This document shows, one piece after another, positions 15,879 to 24,774 of a stretch of 64,000 nucleotides of DNA. This stretch comes from UBA6168 sp964423205. Lineage in GTDB: Bacteria; Bacteroidota; Bacteroidia; Chitinophagales; Saprospiraceae. A program made the translations under genes and the position numbers. The notes under the pieces are model-generated. The model worked only from the letters and a program-made list of their open reading frames with translations. It ran no database searches and was not told the DNA's origin. How positions within the stretch are numbered: the first letter of the stretch is position 1; each line of letters opens with the position of its first letter. The stretch covers positions 4,626 through 68,625 of the forward strand of contig CAYRDX010000019.1 of assembly GCA_964423205.1 (NCBI GenBank). Reading direction: 5' to 3'.

Positions 15879-16274
15879 CTATCCTTTTTCAGATTTGATG
15901 TACAATTCCTCGTCTTTGTATTTCGAGGGGCATTTCAATAAAATATCAGTAGCGACGAAGGCATCGCCCTTCATTTTACCCGTCAGAACCACCTGCTCCG
16001 ACATTTCAAAGTCTTGAGGCTTAGCCCCGAGCAACACAACCTTGTGCTCTTCGCCTTTTGCATCCCTGATATGGAAGGTAAAGCGATTGGGGTCGATTTT
16101 TGGATCGTAAACCATTTCTTTATCTTTTGCCAGGCTACCGGCAATTTTCACCTTCTTTCCGCTATCCCTCGCATCTTCGAAAGAGGCATAACTGCTCACG
16201 TCGGCAGCAGCATTGGTCAACATGGCAATGGCTACTCCCACCATAATTATTGCGACGATATAAACTTTCTTCAT
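15879..16274 (-). CDS. ccmE: Cytochrome c maturation heme chaperone CcmE, CXXXY variant
   Basis: A 131-residue protein with an N-terminal membrane anchor (about 4-22) and a periplasmic OB-fold domain. CcmE holds heme covalently before passing it to the lyase. In classical CcmE the heme is bound by histidine in an HxxxY motif. Here the equivalent site reads LLKCPSKY (Cys114 and Tyr118), so cysteine replaces histidine. CXXXY CcmE proteins are known from some archaea and Desulfovibrio and work with variant Ccm systems. The gene is first in an operon with ccmF, behind a well-formed promoter (TTG, 19 bases, TATTTTTG). Confidence 0.9.
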   Translation of the reverse strand: MKKVYIVAIIMVGVAIAMLTNAAADVSSYASFEDARDSGKKVKIAGSLAKDKEMVYDPKIDPNRFTFHIRDAKGEEHKVVLLGAKPQDFEMSEQVVLTGKMKGDAFVATDILLKCPSKYKDEELYIKSEKG

Positions 16275-16290
16275 TGTGACAGAATTTTTG

Positions 16291-16320
16291 CAAAAATATA
16301 CACTTCGTGAAAAACTGCAA
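16291..16320 (-). promoter_or_regulatory. Bacteroidota promoter of the ccmE-ccmF operon
   Basis: Read on the minus strand there is a TTG (-33) at 16318-16320, then 19 bases, then TATTTTTG (-7, TAnnTTTG) at 16291-16298. Transcription would start at about 16285, giving a leader of about 10 bases before ccmE. Both elements and the spacing match the Bacteroidota consensus. Confidence 0.65.
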
Positions 16321-16378
16321 CATTACAGCATCAAACATCCCTGCTTCCGATCAGTTCATGAAGCTTTATACTTTTAGT

Positions 16379-17416
16379 TTATTTAACAAATACCACCATC
16401 TCACTACTGGAGATTATTTTACCGATGGGTTCCAAAACAATTCCCTCAGCAAAGGTTGTCTGATGAAATTCAGCCTCAGCCGCTGGAGCAACGGATACCA
16501 ACAAACCTCCACTGGTTTGTGGATCACTCAGAATAAAACGGAAATCGTCAGAAGGTATATCTACTTTTTGGCTATAGCTACTCCAATTTCGATGTGTACC
16601 CCCTGGAATGCAGCCTTTTGAGATGTAATTCAAGATGGCGGAATTATCGAGCATGGGAACTTTTTCAGTCCATATCTCGGCGCTAACTCCTGAAGCTTCA
16701 CACATTTCGATAAGGTGCCCGAGCAATCCAAATCCCGTAACATCGGTCATGGCTGTCACACCAGATATTTTTCCGAATGACTGCCCAAGACTGTTAAGTC
16801 TCAACATACTTTCCACAGCAATTGACTCATGTTCCGGCTGAAGTTTGCCCTGTTTCTGAGCGGTGGTAAGAACACCAACTCCCAAAGGTTTGGTTAGGTA
16901 AAGTTTGTTGCCCGGTTTGGCGCCGCTGTTTTTTTTCAGGTGCTCGAGTTTCACCCTGCCACTAACCGCCAAACCGAAAATTGGCTCAGGACTGTCAATA
17001 CTATGACCTCCCGCCAGCGGGATACCCACATCTTCACATACTTGACGACTCCCTTGCAGTACTTTACCGGCCACCTGCGGAGAAAGTTTATCGACAGGCC
17101 ATCCCAGAATTGCAATAGCCAGAATCGGAGTTCCGCCCATGGCATATACATCGCTGATAGCGTTAACTGATGCTATTTTTCCGAAGTTTTCAGGATCATC
17201 CACTATCGGCATGAAGAAGTCGGTGGTACTTATCAAAGCCGTACCATCGCCCAAATCCAGAACTGCGGCGTCATCACATTCCTGATTGCCGACAAGAAGA
17301 GAATCATACTTTTTTACTGATTTGGTAAAATGCAGCATTTGGCTCAGAATCGATGGCGAAATTTTACAACCACAACCTGCGCCATGACTGTATTGTGTCA
17401 AGCGTATTGATTCCAT
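16379..17416 (-). CDS. selD: Selenophosphate synthetase (selenide, water dikinase)
   Basis: A 345-residue enzyme that makes selenophosphate from selenide and ATP. From the preferred start at 17416 (MESIRLTQYSHGAGCGCKIS) the catalytic motif is GAGCGCK, with Cys15, Cys17 and Lys18. The site carries cysteine, not selenocysteine. Later family features are DDAAVLDLGDGTALISTTDFF and AGGHSIDSPEP. Earlier in-frame ATGs at 17428, 17434 and 17446 would overlap mnmH. Starting at 17416 places the codon one base after the mnmH stop. Pairing with mnmH points to tRNA 2-selenouridine as the use of selenophosphate. No selA, selB or selC is visible here. Confidence 0.93.
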   Translation of the reverse strand: MESIRLTQYSHGAGCGCKISPSILSQMLHFTKSVKKYDSLLVGNQECDDAAVLDLGDGTALISTTDFFMPIVDDPENFGKIASVNAISDVYAMGGTPILAIAILGWPVDKLSPQVAGKVLQGSRQVCEDVGIPLAGGHSIDSPEPIFGLAVSGRVKLEHLKKNSGAKPGNKLYLTKPLGVGVLTTAQKQGKLQPEHESIAVESMLRLNSLGQSFGKISGVTAMTDVTGFGLLGHLIEMCEASGVSAEIWTEKVPMLDNSAILNYISKGCIPGGTHRNWSSYSQKVDIPSDDFRFILSDPQTSGGLLVSVAPAAEAEFHQTTFAEGIVLEPIGKIISSSEMVVFVK

Positions 17417-17417
17417 T

Positions 17418-18452
17418 TCAGATATCATGTTCATTCGCAAACTCAATTAATTTTCTGGCGGTTTCAGGCGGTTCAATATCTTTCAACTCCAGGCTGAATC
17501 GTTGGGAAAAACCACCCAATGATGTTGCATGCAAATAGGCTTTGTCATAGTAATTCAACACAATTCCCGTCGCAGTTCCAAAGTCCCCGGCTTCCAAGTT
17601 TTCAAGGGCAGCCTTTACATTTTGACCGCCCATTCGCCTTTCAATCTTCTTGACTGATTCCTCGAGATCGATTTTCGGGAAGCAGGCATAATCATTTACC
17701 AGACGCTTTACCCGGATTTCAAACGGAACCTCCAGATGAATAAGAATGGAAGATTTTATTTGCTCCCAAAATCCATCGGGAATAAACATCTTTCCAATGG
17801 TGCGGCTTTCGTTTTCCACCCATGTTCTGCGTTCAGGGTCAATTTCGTTAAATCGTTTAAACAGTTCGTTTTCAAATTGTTCAACTGTGGGTTGTGGTAA
17901 TTCACCCAATGCGCCAAAAGCGGAACCTTTGTGTCTGGCTATTCCTTCAAGGTCGATGACTTGTTCGCCAAACTTCTGAAGTTCGTGCAGTACATCGGTT
18001 TTCCCACTTCCTGTTTTACCACCCAATACGATAAAGCGAGATTTTCTGTTTTGAAAAGCCTGTAATACAAACTGCCTGTAAGCCTTATAACCTCCAATAA
18101 TTGTCTGAACCCTGAACCCGGCAAATTGCAGCAGTAGTGCAAGGCTGGCACTACGCTGCCCGCCCCTCGAGCAATGTACAGTTACATGCTTATGAGGTGC
18201 GACCGCATTGGCACTTTCAAGGTATAGATTCAATTTTGGCCCTACAATTTCCAACCCTTTTTGAAATGCGACCTCCCTACCCTTTTGTTTGTACAATGTA
18301 CCAACAACAGCGCGTTCCTCATTTAAGAAAAGTGGAATGTTGACTGCACCTGGAATGTGTCCCTGGGTGAACTCTGACGGAGATCTGACATCTATCAAGA
18401 CACAGTCAGTATTATCTTCGGCAAACCAATCGTTTATGGAAATCGTTTTCAC
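17418..18452 (-). CDS. mnmH: tRNA 2-selenouridine synthase
   Basis: A 344-residue protein with an N-terminal rhodanese domain and a C-terminal P-loop domain. The rhodanese catalytic Cys94 sits in VTVHCSRGGQRS. The Walker A-like motif is GGKTGSGKT at 144-152. MnmH (SelU, YbbB) replaces the sulfur of wobble 2-thiouridine in tRNAs for Lys, Glu and Gln with selenium, using selenophosphate from SelD. The start codon is GTG at 18452, giving MKTISINDWF. It is the first gene of a two-gene selenium unit with selD. Confidence 0.92.
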   Translation of the reverse strand: MKTISINDWFAEDNTDCVLIDVRSPSEFTQGHIPGAVNIPLFLNEERAVVGTLYKQKGREVAFQKGLEIVGPKLNLYLESANAVAPHKHVTVHCSRGGQRSASLALLLQFAGFRVQTIIGGYKAYRQFVLQAFQNRKSRFIVLGGKTGSGKTDVLHELQKFGEQVIDLEGIARHKGSAFGALGELPQPTVEQFENELFKRFNEIDPERRTWVENESRTIGKMFIPDGFWEQIKSSILIHLEVPFEIRVKRLVNDYACFPKIDLEESVKKIERRMGGQNVKAALENLEAGDFGTATGIVLNYYDKAYLHATSLGGFSQRFSLELKDIEPPETARKLIEFANEHDI

Positions 18453-18679
18453 TTAGCTGGAACCTAAATCCCTGATTAGGGCTGATTTATTATAACAGCC
18501 TGAAACCTAATATTTTAAAGGAGGGGTGAAGGTAATAAAAAGTTAAGCTATCCTCAGTAGATTTACTGGCGGAGTTTTTTTTGCAGATAAAATGCATTCC
18601 TTTATCGAATGGATTTCGGTTGGGTAGTCTTTTTTTCCAACCTTCGGCAAGTTTTATAAAACTCTTACACCCTCAAAAT

Positions 18680-19939
18680 ATGAAAATTCTTTTACGGATA
18701 TTTTTCGAAAGTGTCAGCCAGGCATTCCAACAACTCACGGGGAACAAGCTTCGCAGCTTTTTATCTCTTCTAGGCATTACCATTGGAATCGTCTGTATAA
18801 TAGGGGTTCAGTCAGCTGTGGATTCTCTTCAGGACAATGTGATGGGTAGTCTGAAAAAATTAGGTGACGACGTGGTTTATGTTCAAAAAATGCCCTGGAC
18901 TGAAGACCCTCATGAAAATTATTGGAAATACATCAAGAGACCAAGTCCCGACTACAATGATTTTGAAGCTATCAAAGAAAAAGCAAAAACAGTTGGGGCG
19001 GTTGACTATCATGTTTTCATAGGCACAAAGACCATTAAATGGCGTTCCAATAGTGTTGAAAGAACTTACGTTACTGCTGTCACTTTTGAACTCGACAAGA
19101 TATTTGCACTCGAATTCGATAAAGGCAGATACTACACTCCAACAGAGTACCACTATGGCATGAATAAGATCATGATAGGGTTTAAAGTTGCTGATGCCCT
19201 TTTTGGAAACGTAGATCCCATTGGTAAAACAGTGAATCTGGGCGGTAGAGACATGGAGGTTATCGGTGTATTTGCCAAGTCAGGAAAAGATGTTTTGAAA
19301 GTCCTTGACTTCGACGAAAGTGTTATTGTCGGTTATGAATTGGCAAAGAAGATTGCCAACGTGAGAACAACTCATTTCTGGGGCACTACTGTAAACGTCA
19401 AAGCAGCACCTGGTATCAAATACGAGCAGCTCAAAGATGACATCACAGGCGTTTTGCGTGCTGAAAGAGGATTGAAGCCCAAAGAGGAAAATAATTTTGC
19501 CATAAACAACCTGTCTATATTAGCTAATCTGATGAACCAGTTCTTTGATGTTCTGAATATGGTTGGTTGGGTCATAGGTGGTTTTGCCATTTTGGTGGGC
19601 ATGTTCAGTGTCGCCAACATTATGTTTGTCTCTGTGAAAGAACGGACCAATATTATAGGTATCAAAAAAGCTCTTGGAGCCAAACAATCCGTAATTCTTT
19701 CGGAGTTTTTGATCGAATCAGTCATTTTGTGCATAGTAGGAGGGCTTATTGGATTAGGTGTGGTTTACGCTATCCTTAAGTTGCTAACCAATGTCATGGC
19801 TTATGAGGTTTATCTCAGCTTCGATAACATTATTTTTGGTTTAGGGCTTTCTTTCGTTGTAGGGGTAATCTCCGGATTGATTCCTGCATCCCAGGCAGCA
19901 AAAATGGACCCTGTGGAAGCTATAAGGCATGGGGTTTAA
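18680..19939 (+). CDS. MacB/FtsX-type ABC transporter permease
   Basis: A 419-residue inner-membrane protein from the start at 18680 (MKILLRIFFESVSQAFQQLT). An upstream in-frame start would add 33 residues unlike the family. The layout is that of MacB-type permeases. One N-terminal membrane helix (FLSLLGITIGIVCIIGV) is followed by a large periplasmic MacB_PCD domain (about 45-270) and a C-terminal FtsX domain with three helices. The latter contains MFSVANIMFVSVKERTNIIG and IKKALGAKQSVIL. Such permeases drive mechanotransmission for export of lipoproteins, peptides or small molecules. No ATP-binding or membrane-fusion partner is adjacent, so the substrate is unknown. Confidence 0.88.
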   Translation: MKILLRIFFESVSQAFQQLTGNKLRSFLSLLGITIGIVCIIGVQSAVDSLQDNVMGSLKKLGDDVVYVQKMPWTEDPHENYWKYIKRPSPDYNDFEAIKEKAKTVGAVDYHVFIGTKTIKWRSNSVERTYVTAVTFELDKIFALEFDKGRYYTPTEYHYGMNKIMIGFKVADALFGNVDPIGKTVNLGGRDMEVIGVFAKSGKDVLKVLDFDESVIVGYELAKKIANVRTTHFWGTTVNVKAAPGIKYEQLKDDITGVLRAERGLKPKEENNFAINNLSILANLMNQFFDVLNMVGWVIGGFAILVGMFSVANIMFVSVKERTNIIGIKKALGAKQSVILSEFLIESVILCIVGGLIGLGVVYAILKLLTNVMAYEVYLSFDNIIFGLGLSFVVGVISGLIPASQAAKMDPVEAIRHGV

Positions 19940-19990
19940 TTTTATTTTTAGGTCAAAGGCAACTTTTGTAATTCCTTCAAACAATTTCAG

Positions 19991-20809
19991 ATGTATCCAA
20001 TAGAAGGATTCACAGCATTCACTCACGATGACAAAAAGAATTTCTTCCTGATTGCAGGCCCTTGCGTTGTTGAAGGAAAAGAAAATGCTTTTTCCGTTGC
20101 GGAAGAAGTCTCATCAATTTGCTCTGATTTAGGCATCCCTTACATTTTCAAAGCCTCCTACCGTAAAGCCAACCGGTCCAGCATGGCGTCTTTTACTGGG
20201 ATAGGTGACAAAAAAGCATTGGATATCCTGGGTCAGGTACGCGAAAAATTCAACGTACCGGTTACCACCGATATTCATGCTGTCGAGGAAGCTGACATGG
20301 CAGCTGACTATGTTGATGTCATTCAAATTCCGGCCTTTTTATGCAGACAAACAGAATTGTTGATAGCAGCCGCCAAGACAGGAAAGGTTATCAATGTGAA
20401 AAAAGGCCAGTTTCTGAGTGCAGAATCCATGCGCTTTGTCGTGGAAAAAATAAGAAGAAATGGCAATGAAAAAGTGATTCTGACAGAAAGGGGAACCACT
20501 TTTGGTTACCAGGATCTGGTAGTGGATTACCGGGGTATCCCATTGATGCAGGCTTTTGAGGTGCCGGTAGTACTCGATTGCACCCATTCACTACAAAGAC
20601 CCAATCAGGCAACTGGTATCACTGGTGGGACGCCGGCACTCATCAGCACCATTGCTGCGGCAGGTGTTGCGGCAAATGTGGATGGCGTATTCATTGAAAC
20701 ACACCCTGACCCCTCCTCCGCAAAATCGGATGGGGACAATATGCTCCCGCTAGAAAACCTAAGACCCTTAATGGAGAAATTGATGCGCATCAAATCTGCC
20801 ATTGCGTAG
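19991..20809 (+). CDS. kdsA: 3-deoxy-8-phosphooctulonate synthase (KDO-8-P synthase)
   Basis: A 272-residue cytoplasmic enzyme that condenses phosphoenolpyruvate with arabinose 5-phosphate to make KDO-8-phosphate for lipopolysaccharide. Family motifs are IAGPCVVEGKE near residue 22, FKASYRKANRSS around 55, DVIQIPAFLCRQT around 110, and HSLQRPNQATGITGG around 198. IETHPDPSSAKSDG is near 235. Length matches KdsA. It lies 51 bases after the ABC permease and could be co-transcribed with it. Confidence 0.95.
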   Translation: MYPIEGFTAFTHDDKKNFFLIAGPCVVEGKENAFSVAEEVSSICSDLGIPYIFKASYRKANRSSMASFTGIGDKKALDILGQVREKFNVPVTTDIHAVEEADMAADYVDVIQIPAFLCRQTELLIAAAKTGKVINVKKGQFLSAESMRFVVEKIRRNGNEKVILTERGTTFGYQDLVVDYRGIPLMQAFEVPVVLDCTHSLQRPNQATGITGGTPALISTIAAAGVAANVDGVFIETHPDPSSAKSDGDNMLPLENLRPLMEKLMRIKSAIA

Positions 20810-20873
20810 GGGTGTTATTTTAAATCTAAAAGCAGCTTCAAAACATTTAACGCGCTCTGCCGTTTTTTTATTC

Positions 20874-21332
20874 ATGTTTCAAAGAACAAGAAAAAAACTT
20901 CTAAGCCGTATAACTATGGCTGTGTTAATTGTGACTGCTGGATGGATAACTTCCAGAGCGCAAATGGAAAAGACTATTCACCAGTCTTTCATGCTGGAGA
21001 ATGTGAAGTCGGTATCGTTGCAATTAAATTGGGATATTGAAATAGTTCCCTGGGAAGGAAGCGCCTTAATGACCGAAACTGTGGTTAAACTTTATGATGC
21101 ATCTCCGGCAATTTTGAATTATCTCATTGAAGAGGAGAAAAGATACGCCATCAACGCCACCAGCCTTTCTGATTCCCTCTTGCTGAGGTCAAACGAAAAA
21201 AAAAGGGAGTATATCCAGACCAAGAATGGTGTTTGTTCCGAAATAGTATTGGTTAAAGTACATGTTCCGAAGGATTTCATCGAATCCAAAGACAAGCCAG
21301 GATTCTTTATAAGACAAGGCGAGAACAAATAG
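20874..21332 (+). CDS. Exported protein of unknown function
   Basis: A 152-residue protein from the start at 20874 (MFQRTRKKLLSRITMAVLIV). An N-terminal hydrophobic stretch followed by TSRAQ looks like a signal peptide. The mature part has alternating beta-strands (VKSVSLQLNWDIEIVPWEG) reminiscent of the opening of auto-transporter-like or DUF2807-type beta-helical proteins, but it is short. No catalytic motif is seen. The ORF can be extended upstream to 20802, overlapping kdsA by 8 bases, but the extra residues precede the signal peptide. Function unknown. Confidence 0.65.
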   Translation: MFQRTRKKLLSRITMAVLIVTAGWITSRAQMEKTIHQSFMLENVKSVSLQLNWDIEIVPWEGSALMTETVVKLYDASPAILNYLIEEEKRYAINATSLSDSLLLRSNEKKREYIQTKNGVCSEIVLVKVHVPKDFIESKDKPGFFIRQGENK

Positions 21333-21371
21333 GAATCGCAAGACGGGCAATCTGATTACCTTTGGCCCGTC

Positions 21372-22949
21372 ATGGTCAAAATTGTAGAAATAAAAGTCCT
21401 GCCTGCGGAAGCCAACAATCATAAACTGCTTCTCGAGAAGTGCGCTCAAAAATGTGGCTTACCACTTGACTCCATTGACGATATTAGACTTTTAAAAAGA
21501 TCAATTGATGCCAGAGGTCAACGCCCATTGATTCTTTTGCGGATTGAAGTCTATTCCGGTGAACAACCCAAACCCGAACCCGCGCTTCTTTCTTTTCTGC
21601 AGTCGGTTGCTGAAGCACTACCAGTCATTATCGTTGGTGCCGGACCAGCAGGATATTTTGCAGCTCTTGAACTGCTAGAACTTGGACTGAAACCCATCAT
21701 TTTTGAACGAGGTAAGGATGTGCGAACCCGCCGCCGTGATTTGCGTGCCATTCAGCAATTTGGCATTATCCACCCGGATTCAAACTACTGTTTCGGTGAG
21801 GGAGGCGCAGGTGCTTATTCTGACGGCAAGTTGTACACCCGTTCCCACAAAAGAGGTGATATTGAAAAGGCATTGCGATTGCTGGTTGAGCATGGTGCAA
21901 GTGACGACATTCTTATTGATGCGCATCCTCATATCGGTTCCAATAAATTACCGAAAGTGGTAGCAAACATGAGGGAAACCATCCTCCAATTCGGAGGCGA
22001 AATCCATTTCGACTCCAAAGTCACTGATTTCCTTTTGGATGGAAACCAAATAACCGGCGTCACCATCAATGAAGCTCATGAATACAGAGCCAAAGCACTT
22101 ATCCTGGCAACCGGCCATAGTGCACGGGATATTTACCAGTTGTGCCACACGAAAGGCATCACAATGGAGGCTAAGCCCTTTGCATTGGGTGTTCGTGCTG
22201 AGCACTCACAGGAGTTGATAGACAGCATTCAATACGGGCAATCGCCCCGAGAGGAACATTTGCCAGCAGCCAGTTACAAGCTCGTCACGCAGGTTGGCAA
22301 AAGAGGGGTTTTCTCTTTTTGCGTATGTCCGGGAGGTTTAGTTGTGCCGGCAGCGACTGAACCTGGTGAATTAGTCGTCAACGGCATGTCAATGTCACGG
22401 CGAGATTCACCTTTTGCCAATTCCGGCATTGTCGTGCAGGTAGAGTTGGAAGATTTAGGCAAGTATCTCAATTCAGGTGTTTTCCAATCATTGGCCTTTC
22501 AATCGGAAGTGGAAAAAGCCATGTTTAATTATGGTGATGGAAGCCAAAAAGCACCTGCCCAAAAGTTGACTGATTTTGTATCTGCAAAACAATCCAGTTC
22601 TCTTAACCCAAGTTCTTACATCCCCGGGCTGCTCAGTGCGCCACTGCATAAACTATTACCAGATTTTATTTACGGGCATCTGAAACATGGATTTTTAAAA
22701 TTTGGCAAGATGATGAAGGGTTACTTTACCGACGAAGCCAACGTTATTGCCACCGAAAGCCGTACTAGCGCACCCGTGAGAATTCAGCGTAACAGGGATA
22801 CATTCATGCACATCGGGACCAGGGGCTTGTTTCCCTGCGGCGAAGGTGCCGGATATGCTGGTGGAATCATTTCCGCGGCCATGGATGGCCAAAATGTTGC
22901 GAAAGCGGTTAGCAGGTGGATGAGTGAAACATGTACATCAGAACAATGA
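21372..22949 (+). CDS. NAD(P)/FAD-dependent oxidoreductase (COG2509-like)
   Basis: A 525-residue flavoprotein. After an N-terminal domain of about 80 residues, the FAD-binding motif IIVGAGPAGYFAALELLELG lies near 86-105. It is followed by FERGKDVRTRRRD and CFGEGGAGAYSDGKLYTR, which define a conserved family of uncharacterised FAD-dependent dehydrogenases. A second glycine-rich signature near the C-terminus, GEGAGYAGGIISAAMDG, closes the FAD site. The physiological substrate is unknown. The stop overlaps the next start as ATGA, so translation is probably coupled. Confidence 0.88.
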   Translation: MVKIVEIKVLPAEANNHKLLLEKCAQKCGLPLDSIDDIRLLKRSIDARGQRPLILLRIEVYSGEQPKPEPALLSFLQSVAEALPVIIVGAGPAGYFAALELLELGLKPIIFERGKDVRTRRRDLRAIQQFGIIHPDSNYCFGEGGAGAYSDGKLYTRSHKRGDIEKALRLLVEHGASDDILIDAHPHIGSNKLPKVVANMRETILQFGGEIHFDSKVTDFLLDGNQITGVTINEAHEYRAKALILATGHSARDIYQLCHTKGITMEAKPFALGVRAEHSQELIDSIQYGQSPREEHLPAASYKLVTQVGKRGVFSFCVCPGGLVVPAATEPGELVVNGMSMSRRDSPFANSGIVVQVELEDLGKYLNSGVFQSLAFQSEVEKAMFNYGDGSQKAPAQKLTDFVSAKQSSSLNPSSYIPGLLSAPLHKLLPDFIYGHLKHGFLKFGKMMKGYFTDEANVIATESRTSAPVRIQRNRDTFMHIGTRGLFPCGEGAGYAGGIISAAMDGQNVAKAVSRWMSETCTSEQ

Positions 22950-24700
22950 ATTATTCTGAACACACAAACGGCTTACCAACTGACTTTATCAATAGGCAAA
23001 AATGGGTGATAGTCCTTTTTCTGGCTTTTGTACCTGTAGCTGTTTACCTACCCAGCTTGCATTTTGATTTCGTTTATGACGATGCCGCCGTTCTGACTTC
23101 CAATTCGTTTGTGCAAAAAGGGACGGACGGAATTTATGAAATCTGGACAACCAGCTATTTCAAAGGTTATAGCGAAAACATGGACGCGAGAGCCTTTCGT
23201 CCTTTGCCATTGACCACGCTTGCGATTCAACGCGAGTTTTCAGGAAATAACCCCATGCCTTACCATGCTTTTAATTTGCTGCTGTATGCCTTAACTGCCA
23301 TAGTCCTTTATTGCTTACTGTCTGAAATATTTCGGGACAGAAGTCAAATCATACCCATATTAACTGCAATACTCTTCCTGCTCCACCCTATTCATGTCGA
23401 GGTCGTGGCTAATATCAAGAGCAGAGATACACTTTTAGGGTTTCTGAATTTCGCAACGGCAGCCTTTTTTCTTTTAAAGCATGCAGACTCCCGAAAAATT
23501 TTCTATCTCATTTTATCAGTGGCCTTCTATTTACTGGGCTTGTTTTCAAAAGAAGAGCTTATAAGTCTTGTAGCTGTTTTCCCATTACTTTTGTATTTCT
23601 TCCGAAATCAAACAATTAAAGCTGCCATTTCCGGGACTCTGTCCTTTTGGGGTGCACTGGTACTTTTTTTAATTATCCGCTCTGTTGTTTTAGGTGGTAT
23701 CAATGAAGGTGTAACCCTCACTGCCCTGGATAACTCCCTTCTTGCATCCAATGGCATTGGACAGCGAACTGCATCCACCATTCTGGCACTTGGGCATTAT
23801 TTACTCAAAACGCTCATACCCCACCCATTGATATGTGATTACTCATTCTCCACCATACCATTGGTGAACTGGAATGACTGGCGGGTGTATGTTTCAGCAA
23901 CTGTCCACTTGTCGCTCACTGGCCTGGCTGTCTTTGGATTTCGTAAAAGAAAACCATACAGTTTTGCAATCCTGTTTTATTACATCTCGGTTTTCATTTT
24001 CAGCAGCATTGTTACTCCTAATGTCAGTGTGTACAACGACCGATTCCTGTACATACCCGTGCTTGGTACATGTTTATTAGTCGCTATTTTCATCGAAGAA
24101 TTGACAATAAACAGATTCGCTGGCTGGACAACAATTGGAGTAAAACCCGGAATGTTACTAATGCTGATCGTCAGCTTGATTTCAATTTTGGCCATTTACA
24201 AAATCAGCAAAGAGATGCCAGACTGGAAAAACGAACTAACCTTATTTGCTAATGATTCACGTTATGCTCCTTATAATGCCCGCCTTCGAAAGAATTATGG
24301 AGGGGCTTTAACGCGCCTGGCAGTCAAAAACCAGGAATCTAATCCGCAGTTAAGCTTTTCATTAGCACAAAAAGCTATTGGAGAATTGGAAACGGCATTG
24401 GCATTAAATCATGAAATTCCGACAGGACATGTTTATCTGGGCATTTGCAAAATGCTGGTCAAGGACCTCGAAGGAGCAAAATTTGCATTGAAAAGCGCTT
24501 TAAAATTAAAGCCGGGTTATTACAGTGCGCTAACCAATTTAGCCAACGTGTATTACCGAAATGGCGAGTATGGAAAAGCAGCAGAAACCATTATGATGAT
24601 TCCCGAACAAACCAGAAAAGAAGCAGATCGTTATCTACTTTCCATTTCCAAAAGAATGCACGGTGAGGCAGTAACATCCCAGGCAAAAGCCGAACGATAA
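22946..24700 (+). CDS. TMTC-like polytopic membrane protein with C-terminal TPR
   Basis: A 584-residue protein with about ten to twelve membrane helices in the first 420 residues, followed by a soluble C-terminal region with TPR-like helices. Examples of that region are ELETALALNHEIPTGHVYLG, LKSALKLKPGYYSALTN and ANVYYRNGEYGKAAE. The N-terminal loop FDFVYDDAAVL and the HPIHVEVVANIKSRDTLLG segment match the TMTC/DUF1736 type of GT-C O-mannosyltransferase-like proteins. It may transfer sugar from a lipid carrier at the periplasmic face. The acceptor is unknown. The start at 22946 overlaps the preceding stop by ATGA. An ATG 15 bases further upstream is also in frame. Confidence 0.8.
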   Translation: MNYSEHTNGLPTDFINRQKWVIVLFLAFVPVAVYLPSLHFDFVYDDAAVLTSNSFVQKGTDGIYEIWTTSYFKGYSENMDARAFRPLPLTTLAIQREFSGNNPMPYHAFNLLLYALTAIVLYCLLSEIFRDRSQIIPILTAILFLLHPIHVEVVANIKSRDTLLGFLNFATAAFFLLKHADSRKIFYLILSVAFYLLGLFSKEELISLVAVFPLLLYFFRNQTIKAAISGTLSFWGALVLFLIIRSVVLGGINEGVTLTALDNSLLASNGIGQRTASTILALGHYLLKTLIPHPLICDYSFSTIPLVNWNDWRVYVSATVHLSLTGLAVFGFRKRKPYSFAILFYYISVFIFSSIVTPNVSVYNDRFLYIPVLGTCLLVAIFIEELTINRFAGWTTIGVKPGMLLMLIVSLISILAIYKISKEMPDWKNELTLFANDSRYAPYNARLRKNYGGALTRLAVKNQESNPQLSFSLAQKAIGELETALALNHEIPTGHVYLGICKMLVKDLEGAKFALKSALKLKPGYYSALTNLANVYYRNGEYGKAAETIMMIPEQTRKEADRYLLSISKRMHGEAVTSQAKAER

Positions 24701-24774
24701 GATAACACGCTTAAATCAAATCGCATTTTGCATTTTTGTGTGGTACACCTTCATTGACAAATAAAGAAAAGCAC

